Part shown: positions 17,131-24,648 of the stretch, one piece after another
Layout: every line of letters starts with the position of its first letter
Numbering within the stretch: the stretch's first letter is position 1
Source of the DNA: Nocardia niwae NBRC 108934 = DSM 45340
GTDB taxonomy: Bacteria; Actinomycetota; Actinomycetes; Mycobacteriales; Mycobacteriaceae
Reading direction: 5' to 3'
Assembly (NCBI RefSeq): GCF_001613465.1
Contig: NZ_BDCK01000024.1
Coordinates: 124,001 to 188,000 of the forward strand
Length of the DNA stretch: 64,000 nt
Made by a program: the position numbers and the translations under genes
The notes under the pieces: model-generated
What the model saw: the letters and a program-made list of their open reading frames with translations, nothing else
What the model was told of the DNA's origin: nothing
Databases searched by the model: none

Positions 17131-18039
17131 TCACATAGGCCGCTGAGCGCGGACGATGGCGGCCAGATATTCGTAGTCTTCGGCGCGCGCGCTGGAAGTA
17201 CGGAAGACCAGGCCGATGGTGCGTCCGGGGGCGGGCGCCGAAAAGTGGGCGACATCCAATGTGCCGCGAGCGGTTTCCGTCGCGACGGCCATCTGCGGAA
17301 TCAGGGTCACGCCGAGTCCTCCCGCGACGCACTGCACCACGGTGGACAGGGACGCGGCCCTGGTGTCGCCGACGGCGGCCGGGTGCACATCGGCCGAGCG
17401 GCACGCCTCCAAGGTCTGATCACGCAGGCAGTGACCCTCGTCCAGCAGCAGCAGCGGCTGCGCGTCCAGCACCGCCGCCGCGAGGTCGGTGCGCCCGGCC
17501 AGCTCGTGACCACGCGGCGTCACCAGCACGAATTCCTCGGAGTAGAGCGGGATCTCGACCAGCCCGGCCAGCTCGGTGGGCACCGCCAGCAGCGCGACGT
17601 CCAAGACGCCGGTGCGCAGCCCGTCCAGCAGCCGCGCGGTCTGGTCCTCGACGATCTGGGGACGCAATTCGGGCAGCCGCTTGCGCAGCTCCGGCAGCAA
17701 TCCCGGCAGCACATACGGAGCGACCGTCGGGATGATGCCCATGCGCAGCGTGCCGCCGAGCCCATCCCCGGTCGCCGAGGCGACGAAGCGGTCGGCGGCC
17801 TCCAGCGTCGCCATCGCCTTGGGCAGCAAGCGCATTCCCGCTGCGGTCACCAGCACGCGCCGTGTGCTGCGCTCGATCAGCTGCAGCCCGAGCCCCTGTT
17901 CCAGAGCCGCGAGCGCCTGCGATAACGTGGGCTGACTCACACCGAGGCGAGCGGCCGCGGTGCCGAAATGGCGGTATTCCGCGATCGCCACGAACGCACG
18001 CAGCTGTGACAGGGTGGGCTGATAAGTCTGATCAGTCAC
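17131..18039 (-). CDS. oxyR: hydrogen-peroxide sensor OxyR
   Basis: A 302-residue LysR-family regulator. The N-terminal winged helix includes HFGTAAARLGVSQPTLSQAL. The regulatory domain has the redox pair C204 and C213 in EGHCLRDQTLEAC, nine residues apart as in E. coli OxyR (199/208), so it should sense H2O2 by disulfide formation. It is divergent from ahpCD, the classic target. The GTG at 18039 is preferred because an upstream in-frame GTG (18066) would place the likely operator inside the gene. Confidence 0.92.
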   Translation of the reverse strand: MTDQTYQPTLSQLRAFVAIAEYRHFGTAAARLGVSQPTLSQALAALEQGLGLQLIERSTRRVLVTAAGMRLLPKAMATLEAADRFVASATGDGLGGTLRMGIIPTVAPYVLPGLLPELRKRLPELRPQIVEDQTARLLDGLRTGVLDVALLAVPTELAGLVEIPLYSEEFVLVTPRGHELAGRTDLAAAVLDAQPLLLLDEGHCLRDQTLEACRSADVHPAAVGDTRAASLSTVVQCVAGGLGVTLIPQMAVATETARGTLDVAHFSAPAPGRTIGLVFRTSSARAEDYEYLAAIVRAQRPM

Positions 18040-18043
18040 GCCT

Positions 18044-18063
18044 ATCAGTGTAGTGCGACTGAT
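18044..18063. promoter_or_regulatory. candidate OxyR binding site
   Basis: The inverted repeat ATCAG-N10-CTGAT contains the T-N11-A spacing of LysR boxes and lies between oxyR and ahpC, directly upstream of the oxyR start. A related GATAAG/CTGATCAG stretch lies just inside at 18021-18036, as expected for extended tetramer binding. Confidence 0.55.
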
Positions 18064-18213
18064 CACCTTTACCTTTCAGCGCCCCTTCGGCAAGATCCCC
18101 CCTGAGCTTTTCACCCGCGGTGTGAGTCCGGTCCGCGGCGGTGGCCTACGCAACCGCAAAGACCCCGCAATACCGCAGAACACAGTTGGCAACCCAATGA
18201 CGAGGAGATGAGC

Positions 18214-18801
18214 ATGGCCCTGCTGACCATCGGCGACCAATTCCCGGCATACAACCTCACCGCGGTCATCGGCGGTGACCTGTCGAAGGTCGACGCTCAG
18301 CAGCCCGACGACTACTTCACCCAGATCACCAGCGACGACCACGCGGGCAAGTGGCGGATCGTCTTCTTCTGGCCGAAGGACTTCACCTTCGTGTGCCCGA
18401 CGGAGATCGCCGCGTTCGGCAAGCTCAACGAGGAGTTCGAGGACCGCGACGCGCAGGTGCTCGGCGCGTCGGTGGACAACGAGTTCGTGCACTTCCAGTG
18501 GCGCGCGCAGCACGAGGACCTCAAGACCCTCCCCTTCCCGATCCTGTCGGACCTCAAGCGCGAACTGGCCACGGCCACCGGTGTGCTCAACGCCGACGGC
18601 GTCGCCGACCGGGCCACCTTCATCGTCGACCCGAACAACGAGATCCAGTTCGTCTCGGTCACCGCGGGTTCGGTCGGCCGCAACGTCGACGAGGTCCTGC
18701 GCGTGCTGGACGCGCTGCAGTCCGACGAACTGTGCGCCTGCAACTGGAAGAAGGGCGACCCCACCATCAACGCCGCCGAGCTTCTGGCCGCCAGCGTCTG
18801 A
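18214..18801 (+). CDS. ahpC: alkyl hydroperoxide reductase AhpC (2-Cys peroxiredoxin)
   Basis: The 195-residue peroxiredoxin reduces organic hydroperoxides, H2O2 and peroxynitrite. The peroxidatic cysteine is C61 in FVCPTEI, and C174/C176 in the C-terminal CACNW supply the resolving thiol, the three-cysteine arrangement known from mycobacterial AhpC. ATG 18214 is preferred over 18208 because GAGGAG lies 6 nt before it and would directly touch the earlier ATG. It is divergent from oxyR and followed by ahpD, its reductase partner. Confidence 0.95.
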   Translation: MALLTIGDQFPAYNLTAVIGGDLSKVDAQQPDDYFTQITSDDHAGKWRIVFFWPKDFTFVCPTEIAAFGKLNEEFEDRDAQVLGASVDNEFVHFQWRAQHEDLKTLPFPILSDLKRELATATGVLNADGVADRATFIVDPNNEIQFVSVTAGSVGRNVDEVLRVLDALQSDELCACNWKKGDPTINAAELLAASV

Positions 18802-18880
18802 ACACCGTCGTCACCGTCACCCACACTGTCGAAACCGCCCTGGTCCCGCGTGGGGCCGCATCGAGTAGAGGAATCGCCGC

Positions 18881-19420
18881 ATGAGCATTGAGAACCTGAA
18901 GAACTCCCTTCCCGAGTACGCCAAGGACCTCAAGCTCAACCTTTCATCCCTCGCGCGCACCACCGTGCTGAACGAGCAGCAGCTGTGGGGCACCCTGCTG
19001 GCGTCGGCGGCCGCGACCCGGTCGACGACCACGCTGCGCGAGATCGCCGAAGAAGCCGCCGGCGTGTTGTCGGCGGAGGCGTACAACGCCGCGCTCGGCG
19101 CCGCCTCGATCATGGGCATGAACAACGTGTTCTATCGGGGCAAGGCGTTCCTCGGCGGCCGCTACGACGATCTCCGGGCGGGGCTGCGCATGCAGATCAT
19201 CGGCACGCCTGGCGTCGACAAGGCCGACTTCGAGCTCTGGTCGTTCGCGGTCTCCTCGATCAACGGCTGCGCGCACTGCCTCGAGGCGCATGAGCACACC
19301 CTGCGCGAAGCGGGCGTATCCCGTGAGGTGATCTTCGAATCGCTGCGCGCCGCCGCCATCGTGGCGGGTGTCGGCCAGGCGGTGCAGTCGACCGAGGCCC
19401 TCACCGCGGCCGCGATCTGA
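18881..19420 (+). CDS. ahpD: alkylhydroperoxidase AhpD
   Basis: The 179-residue AhpD links AhpC to the dihydrolipoamide-based reductase system (Lpd/SucB in mycobacteria). The active-site C130-x-x-C133 and the charge-relay H137 are in NGCAHCLEAHEHT. Length and motif match mycobacterial AhpD. It follows ahpC by 79 bp and ends just before a strong terminator, so ahpCD is a two-gene unit under OxyR. Confidence 0.95.
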   Translation: MSIENLKNSLPEYAKDLKLNLSSLARTTVLNEQQLWGTLLASAAATRSTTTLREIAEEAAGVLSAEAYNAALGAASIMGMNNVFYRGKAFLGGRYDDLRAGLRMQIIGTPGVDKADFELWSFAVSSINGCAHCLEAHEHTLREAGVSREVIFESLRAAAIVAGVGQAVQSTEALTAAAI

Positions 19421-19430
19421 TTTCGCCGGG

Positions 19431-19464
19431 AAAGAGGCCCCTGTCCTGCGGCGGGGGCCTCTTT
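19431..19464 (+). terminator. intrinsic terminator after ahpCD
   Basis: An 11-bp perfect stem (AAAGAGGCCCC / GGGGCCTCTTT) with a 12-nt loop lies 10 nt after the ahpD stop and ends in CTTT. Confidence 0.8.
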
Positions 19465-19525
19465 CGCATTCCGATGTGATCCGGCCGACAGCTCGGCCCG
19501 CGGCATCCGGGTAGGCTCGGCGGGC

Positions 19526-20200
19526 ATGAGCACACAGGTCGATGTGGTGCGAGTGTTCACCGACGCCGCCGGGCGATACGGCAACGAACTGGGCATCGCG
19601 CGGGCGGCCGACGTGGCCGCGGTCGATCGGCAGGCGCTGGCGGCCAAAGCCGGATACAGCGAGACCGTGGTGGTCGAGGAACCGGTGCACGACACCGTCG
19701 CGGTGCGGATCTACACCCCCACGATGGAGCTTCCCTTCGCGGGCCACCCGTCGGTCGGCACCGCGTGGTGGCTCGCGTCGCAGGGTATCCCGGTGCGGGT
19801 CCTGGATGTCCCCGCCGGCCCGGTGGCGGTGGAACTCACCGAGGGTCTGACCTGGATCACCGCTCGCGGCGAATGGGCGCCCGCGTTCACCTTCCATCAG
19901 CTCGAGGACACCGAGGAACTCGCGACCCTGCGACCGGACGAGTTCCCCGGCGGCCCGCACTACCTGTGGGCGTGGACCGACGAACACCGCGCCGCCCTGC
20001 GCTCACGCATGTTCGCTCCGACCATGGGGATCACCGAGGACGAGGCGACCGGGGCCGCTGCTGTGGCATTGACGGCGTTGCTGCGCAAGGGCCTGGTCAT
20101 CACCCAGGGCAAAGGCTCGCAATTGTTCACCCGGTGGGATTCCGACGGATGGGTCCATCTGGGCGGTCGAGTCGTCCCCGACCAGCCGGTGGAAATCTAG
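19526..20200 (+). CDS. PhzF-family isomerase-like protein (short form)
   Basis: At 224 residues this is shorter than the usual 260-300 of the PhzF/diaminopimelate-epimerase-like family, but the core signatures remain: the catalytic glutamate in GYSETVVV (about residue 46), PFAGHPSVGTA, and DEATGAAA near the C-terminus. The expected GNP near the start reads GNE. Family members catalyse isomerisation or epimerisation; the substrate here is unknown. It stands alone after the ahpCD terminator and converges with rskA. Confidence 0.82.
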   Translation: MSTQVDVVRVFTDAAGRYGNELGIARAADVAAVDRQALAAKAGYSETVVVEEPVHDTVAVRIYTPTMELPFAGHPSVGTAWWLASQGIPVRVLDVPAGPVAVELTEGLTWITARGEWAPAFTFHQLEDTEELATLRPDEFPGGPHYLWAWTDEHRAALRSRMFAPTMGITEDEATGAAAVALTALLRKGLVITQGKGSQLFTRWDSDGWVHLGGRVVPDQPVEI

Positions 20201-20206
20201 GTTCCC

Positions 20207-20938
20207 TCAGGGCAGCGTCACACCCACGAGCGGATCGCCGCTGGGCGCGTCCGAACCGCCGTCCGGTTCCACACTCACCGCGAGTACCTCACCCGACCGG
20301 AAACCCGTGACGAACGGCCGGACGGTCGACGGCAGGTCGCTCAGTACCCCGGCCGATCGGGGCTGTCCGTCGGCCCCGACCAGCCACACCTGATACACCT
20401 GTCCCAGCGGCGGCGGCGCCACCCGGTCGAACACGACGACCGCGCGCCCGAGTTCGGGCGAAGCGTCCACTACGAGCAGACCGCCGCCGGCGAACGATCC
20501 GTTGACCGTCCGCGCCTCGGGATGCATGTGCTCTTGGTCGGCGGCGGCCGGATCGGATGGGTTGCTGATCAGTTGCGCGGTCAGCACGCTGCCACCGAAC
20601 AGCAGGCACGCTGCGGCCGCGATCGGTACCGCCCAGCGCGTCGGCCGCCGCCACGTCGAAATACGCCGGATCGATCGAGCCGGGGGTTCGTCGGGCAGCG
20701 CGGCCAGGATGCGGCGTTCCAGCTCCGGCGGCGGCGCGAACTCGTCGAGCACGGCCAGCCGCCCCATGACGTCGCGCACCTGCCAGACGGTGTCGGAAAA
20801 AGCCTGTCGCACGTCCGGGTCCGCGGCGGCCAAGCGGGCATCGATATGCCTGCGCTCGATATCGGCCACCGCGTCCAGCGCGCACGGGTAGGCGAGGTCG
20901 ATGAGGTCCGCCTCCGACCGCGGCGAGGTGTCAACCAT
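20207..20938 (-). CDS. rskA: anti-sigma-K factor RskA
   Basis: A 243-residue membrane-anchored anti-sigma factor. The cytoplasmic N-terminal part (about 1-95) should bind the sigma factor, a single membrane segment lies at about 101-123 (WAVPIAAAACLLFGGSVLTA), and the outside RskA domain follows with AVVVFDRVAPPPLGQVYQVW. Its ATG overlaps the end of sigK by 8 nt (ATGGTTGA), so the two are co-translated. Release of the sigma factor by regulated proteolysis is known for mycobacterial RskA. Confidence 0.9.
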   Translation of the reverse strand: MVDTSPRSEADLIDLAYPCALDAVADIERRHIDARLAAADPDVRQAFSDTVWQVRDVMGRLAVLDEFAPPPELERRILAALPDEPPARSIRRISTWRRPTRWAVPIAAAACLLFGGSVLTAQLISNPSDPAAADQEHMHPEARTVNGSFAGGGLLVVDASPELGRAVVVFDRVAPPPLGQVYQVWLVGADGQPRSAGVLSDLPSTVRPFVTGFRSGEVLAVSVEPDGGSDAPSGDPLVGVTLP

Positions 20939-21617
20939 CGGTGGATTCCCCGGACAAACACTTCTCCAATCTCTTCAGCCCGTCGCGGATGCGGGTCTTG
21001 ATCGTGGGTAGCGGCACCGAGAGATGATCGGCGACCTCTCGGTAGGTCCACCCGCTGTAATAAGCCAGCGCGATCGCTTCGCGCTGGGTGGGGGTCAAGT
21101 TCTTCAAGCAGGCTGTCACCTGCTGCTCTTCGATACGCTGGGTCACCGATTCGGCGACGACGTCATGGTCGCGACCCAGGTGCTCGTGCGCGTAGACCAG
21201 GTCCCGGCTGGTGGCCGAACTCTCCGCGCGGACCCGGTCCACCGCCCGGCGATGGGCGAGCATCATCAGCCAGCCGACCGGGCTGGCCAGTGTGGCGTCG
21301 TAGCGGTCGGCCATCGACCACACCTGCAGGTAGACCTCCTGGGTCACCTCCTCCGCGGCGGCGTGACTGCGCAGGATCCGCACCGTCAGACCGAACACCC
21401 GCGGGCTGGTCAGCTGATAGAACTCGGTGAACGCGCCGCGGTCGCCCGCGCCCGCGGCGGCGAGCAGCGCCGCGAGTTCACGGCTCGCGCGGCCGGCCTG
21501 CGCCCGGTTGTAGCCGGTGGGCAGCGGGCACGCGAGCGCCGGGTCATCGGATTCCTCTCTTGTGCGCGCCGGATCACCGGGCCGTCGGAGTGAAGCAGAA
21601 CCGTGTTCGTTGCTCAT
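20931..21617 (-). CDS. sigK: ECF RNA polymerase sigma factor SigK
   Basis: A 228-residue ECF sigma factor with region 2 (AFTEFYQLTSPRVFGLTVRI, then EEVTQEVYLQVW) and region 4 (LTPTQREAIALAYYSGWTYREVADHL). Length and sequence fit the SigK group, and the overlapping rskA gene confirms the pairing. ATG 21617 (MSNEHGS) is chosen over the start seven codons upstream. In mycobacteria SigK drives secreted antigen genes of the mpt70/83 type; no such gene is present here. The upstream membrane-protein gene on the same strand may belong to the unit. Confidence 0.9.
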   Translation of the reverse strand: MSNEHGSASLRRPGDPARTREESDDPALACPLPTGYNRAQAGRASRELAALLAAAGAGDRGAFTEFYQLTSPRVFGLTVRILRSHAAAEEVTQEVYLQVWSMADRYDATLASPVGWLMMLAHRRAVDRVRAESSATSRDLVYAHEHLGRDHDVVAESVTQRIEEQQVTACLKNLTPTQREAIALAYYSGWTYREVADHLSVPLPTIKTRIRDGLKRLEKCLSGESTDG

Positions 21618-21681
21618 GGCCGAATCCCGTGCCTGCATGCACAGGGGTTCGGTATGCGCTGGGAACCGGATTGGTCCCCGG

Positions 21682-22362
21682 TCAGCGAATGATCACGGAC
21701 AGCAGCATGTAGGCGGTCCCGGCATCCATCACCACGTGTGGCACCGCAGTCCACGGTTTCGCGGGACCGGTGAGCGCGGCCACACAGCCGCCGGAACGCA
21801 CCAGCAGCCTCAGCGGCCCCGGCACGCGTGCGTGCGCCCAGCCGCCCCGGGCGGCGAAGGCGACCAGAAGCGCGTCGAGCAGGAACAGTCCGGCGAGACC
21901 GAGCGCGGGACCGGCGGCCGGGCCGCCCGCGTGCCCGGAGGACGTGTGGCCGGACATGGCGTAGAGCATCGCGGCGGCGGCCACGATGTGGTAGCCGAGC
22001 GGCACCAGCCGGCTGACCGGCAACGGCCGTCCCTGCGTGGCGTACTCGGCGGCGCGGATCGTCAGCAACCCGGCGAAGACCACGGCCATCGCCGTCAGCA
22101 CCCCGCGCATCGCGTGCGGGCTCGCACCGGAGGGGAACAGCAGCATGCCGAGCATGACCAGGCACATCACCAGATGCGCCGCGTCGGACTCCGAGTGCCC
22201 GGCCGAAAGATCCTGCGGCGCGGAAGATTCCGGCAACCCTTCGGTGGCTTCGGCGGACGGTGTCGCGGGCGCCGTCACCCGGGACAGCACGATCGCCGCG
22301 GCGACCACGAACGCCGCTACCACCACCCACCGCACAGCGGCGTACTCCTGCACGAACTCCAC
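21682..22362 (-). CDS. polytopic membrane protein, DUF5134-like
   Basis: A protein of about 226 residues from a GTG start. Several hydrophobic segments are visible: VRWVVVAAFVVAAAIVL at the N-terminus, then around VMCLVMLGMLLF, AMRGVLTAMAVVFAGLL, LGYHIVAAAAMLYAM, LGLAGLFLLDALLVAF and a C-terminal one, with His-rich short loops (GHSESDAAH, SGHTSSGHAGG). The layout resembles DUF5134 proteins of actinobacteria. Function is unknown. It ends 64 bp before sigK on the same strand. Confidence 0.7.
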   Translation of the reverse strand: MEFVQEYAAVRWVVVAAFVVAAAIVLSRVTAPATPSAEATEGLPESSAPQDLSAGHSESDAAHLVMCLVMLGMLLFPSGASPHAMRGVLTAMAVVFAGLLTIRAAEYATQGRPLPVSRLVPLGYHIVAAAAMLYAMSGHTSSGHAGGPAAGPALGLAGLFLLDALLVAFAARGGWAHARVPGPLRLLVRSGGCVAALTGPAKPWTAVPHVVMDAGTAYMLLSVIIR

Positions 22363-22718
22363 TACACCCCACCACCTCTCAGCACGGCGACCACGGTCGT
22401 CGCCTCTCCATGCTCGCATCCCGAGACGGCCGGGGTGTCCTTTTCGATTGGCGCACAGCGTCGATCGACTGCGGCTACCGCGATCGACCAGCAATTTCCC
22501 CGGCAGAGCATCGATCCGATCGATCGAGGAACACGGTCGCCGCGCTATTCGCGAGATCGTCTGCCGCACAGATCTGCCACAACGTACGGCGGTCCGCGCG
22601 ACGCACGACGGGCGGAGACGGTTCGGTACCGCGGCGAGCCGCAGTTCCCGATCACAGTGGGCTGCCGGTGCGGCGGGCGGCCCGGCAGCCGGGCGGGCAC
22701 TCCGCCCATGATGGATCC
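22363..22718. other. intergenic stretch, nothing recognised
   Basis: 356 bp between the DUF5134-like gene and the GNAT remnant. Open frames here have poor codon use and no recognisable motif. Presumably it holds the promoter of the DUF5134-like gene, but no clear boxes were seen. Confidence 0.5.
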
Positions 22719-23126
22719 ATGCCCGACCAGACCGATCAGTACGGTATCCAGCCGGAGAGCGGTTTGCGCATCGTCGCCGACGACCTGACCGGCCCCGCGA
22801 TCGCAGCCGCTGCTCACCGAGCAGCTCACCGAGATGGCCGCCCACTCACCCGCCGAGAACATGCATGCCTTGGACCGCGCGGCGCTGCGCCACCCGGACA
22901 TCACATTCTGAGCGGGGCGGGACGGTGCGGCCCTCGCCGGGTGCGCCGCGCTGAACCGCCTCGACGACGACCACGCCGAGATCTAATCCATACGCACCGC
23001 GGCGGCACACCGAGGTCGCGGCGTCGCATCCGCCCTGCTGCGCCACGTGATCGCCGAAGCCACTGCGCGCCGTTCGGTGACTACCGTCCCGATCCGCACA
23101 GCGTGTTCATGACCCGCGCCCTCTGA
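22719..23126 (+). pseudogene. decayed GNAT N-acetyltransferase
   Basis: The ATG at 22719 opens a frame reading MPDQTDQYGIQPESG then LRIVADDLTGPAIAA. Near 22805 the family-like sequence moves to another frame (LLTEQLTEMAAHSPAENMHA, LDRAALRHPDITF). That frame meets TGA where a Trp codon is expected, and TAA within the motif EIKSIRTAAAHRGRGVASAL, which is the GNAT acetyl-CoA loop. Before the end, the segment linking AEATARR to FGDYRPDPHSVFMTRAL (normally about 30 residues) is missing. One frameshift, two stops and a deletion make a functional product impossible. It was a single-domain acetyltransferase of about 155 residues. Confidence 0.8.
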
Positions 23127-23163
23127 GATCGGGTCCGGTGCGCACCATCGCTCTGCCGGCGGA

Positions 23164-24393
23164 TCACGCGTCGTTCAGGGCGCGGAGGAAACCGTCGACG
23201 AGCTCGGTGATCTGGTCGTCGGTCATGACGAACGCCGGGGAGATCTGCATGGCGCCCTGGCCGGCGGCCCGACCGGAGATGCCGTGCGCACGCAGAGTGT
23301 GCACGAGCGGAATCGCTTCGGCGGGGTCGGCCAGCTGGATCGCCGCTACGGCGCCGAACCCGCTGCGCACCTCGGCGACCCGAGGATGTGCGGCGAGCAC
23401 CGACAGCTGATCGTGTAAGCCGGCCTCCAGGCGCAGGGCGGCGTCGAGCAGGCCCTCCCGCTCGATGATGTCGAGATTCGCCAGCGCGGCCGCCGCGGCC
23501 CCCGCGTGGCCGCCGTAGGTGTAGCCGTGCCGCCACCAGACGCCGCCCGCGAAGAACGGCTCCGCCACGCGCGGGGCGGCAAAGACCGCGCCCATCGGCA
23601 GATAGCCTGAGGTCAGCCCCTTCGCGGTGGTCATCAGGTCGGGTTCCAGCGCGAGCCGGGACGAGGCGAACCACGCGCCGCCGATGCGGCCGAAACCGGT
23701 CACCACTTCGTCGGCGACGAACAGGATGTCGTGGTCGCGGCAGATGCGCCGCACCTCGGCGAGATAGCCCGCCGGAGGCGGATACACGCCTCCCGCGCCG
23801 ATGACCGGCTCACAGAAGAACGCGGCGATCCGTTCGGCGCCGACCTCCTCGATCAAGGCGAGCAAAGCCTTCGCGTCGTCCCATTCGACGGTCCGCGCCG
23901 CGGGCATCAGTTCGCCGTAACCTTCCCGGTTCCCCGGCAGCCCTGCCAGCGCCGTCCCCGCCACATGCATGCCGTGATAGGCCATCCGCCGCCCGACCAC
24001 GATCGTCTTGCTGGGTTGCCCGAGTTCGTGCCAGTAACGCCGGGCCAGCTTCGTCGCGGTGTCGACGGAGTCGGAGCCGCCCGAGGTGAAGAAGATCTTG
24101 CTACCGGGCACCGGAGCGAGGCGAGCGAGCCGCTCGGCGAGTTCCTGGGTGGCAGGCTCGGTGATATCGCCGAAATTGGAGTAGTGCGCGATCGTGCGCA
24201 ATTGGGCGGCCACCGCGTCGGCGATCTCGCCGCGTCCGTGCCCCACGTTGGCGAACCACAAGCCCGCGGTCGCGTCGAGGTAACGCTTGCCCGCTCGGTC
24301 GAAGACGTAGGCGCCGTCGCCGCGGGCGACCACGAACGCTCCGTCCCGCTCGACGGCGCCCATGTCGGCGAAGCCGTGCCACAGCGCGTTCAT
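23164..24393 (-). CDS. class III PLP-dependent aminotransferase
   Basis: A 409-residue fold I aminotransferase. The conserved DEVVTGFGRIG holds the Asp that binds the PLP nitrogen, the Schiff-base lysine is in TTAKGLTSGYLP, and SGGSDSVDTATKLARRY binds the phosphate. The YWHELGQPSKTIVVGR region is typical of omega-amino acid:pyruvate and related transaminases. The amino donor cannot be fixed from sequence; beta-alanine, GABA or polyamine-derived amines are all plausible. The ATG start has AGGTGG 4-9 nt upstream. No operon partner is seen; hrpA is divergent. Confidence 0.88.
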   Translation of the reverse strand: MNALWHGFADMGAVERDGAFVVARGDGAYVFDRAGKRYLDATAGLWFANVGHGRGEIADAVAAQLRTIAHYSNFGDITEPATQELAERLARLAPVPGSKIFFTSGGSDSVDTATKLARRYWHELGQPSKTIVVGRRMAYHGMHVAGTALAGLPGNREGYGELMPAARTVEWDDAKALLALIEEVGAERIAAFFCEPVIGAGGVYPPPAGYLAEVRRICRDHDILFVADEVVTGFGRIGGAWFASSRLALEPDLMTTAKGLTSGYLPMGAVFAAPRVAEPFFAGGVWWRHGYTYGGHAGAAAAALANLDIIEREGLLDAALRLEAGLHDQLSVLAAHPRVAEVRSGFGAVAAIQLADPAEAIPLVHTLRAHGISGRAAGQGAMQISPAFVMTDDQITELVDGFLRALNDA

Positions 24394-24648
24394 GCGTCCA
24401 CCTCCACCGGTTGCCAGACCGCCCGGCTCTGTGCAACACGGCGCCGGGACCGACGCTTGTTCGGCAACGCCGGCAGGCCACCACGGTGCGGCCGGCCCGG
24501 CGGCGCCGGCATCCTCGTTCCTCGTCCGATCCTCGCATATCGACGGCTGTCGGCGGGCCGCCGCACGACGTCGTGCATCCCCGTGGCTACCGAACGCGTC
24601 GCCTGGTGGAAAAATCCGCTGGCGGATTTCGCTAGGCTGGTCGATGCA

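Noticed and set aside
22260..23126. 288-residue plus-strand frame as an intact gene
   Set aside because: Only its ends match a GNAT protein; the middle is out of frame, so it is part of a pseudogene.
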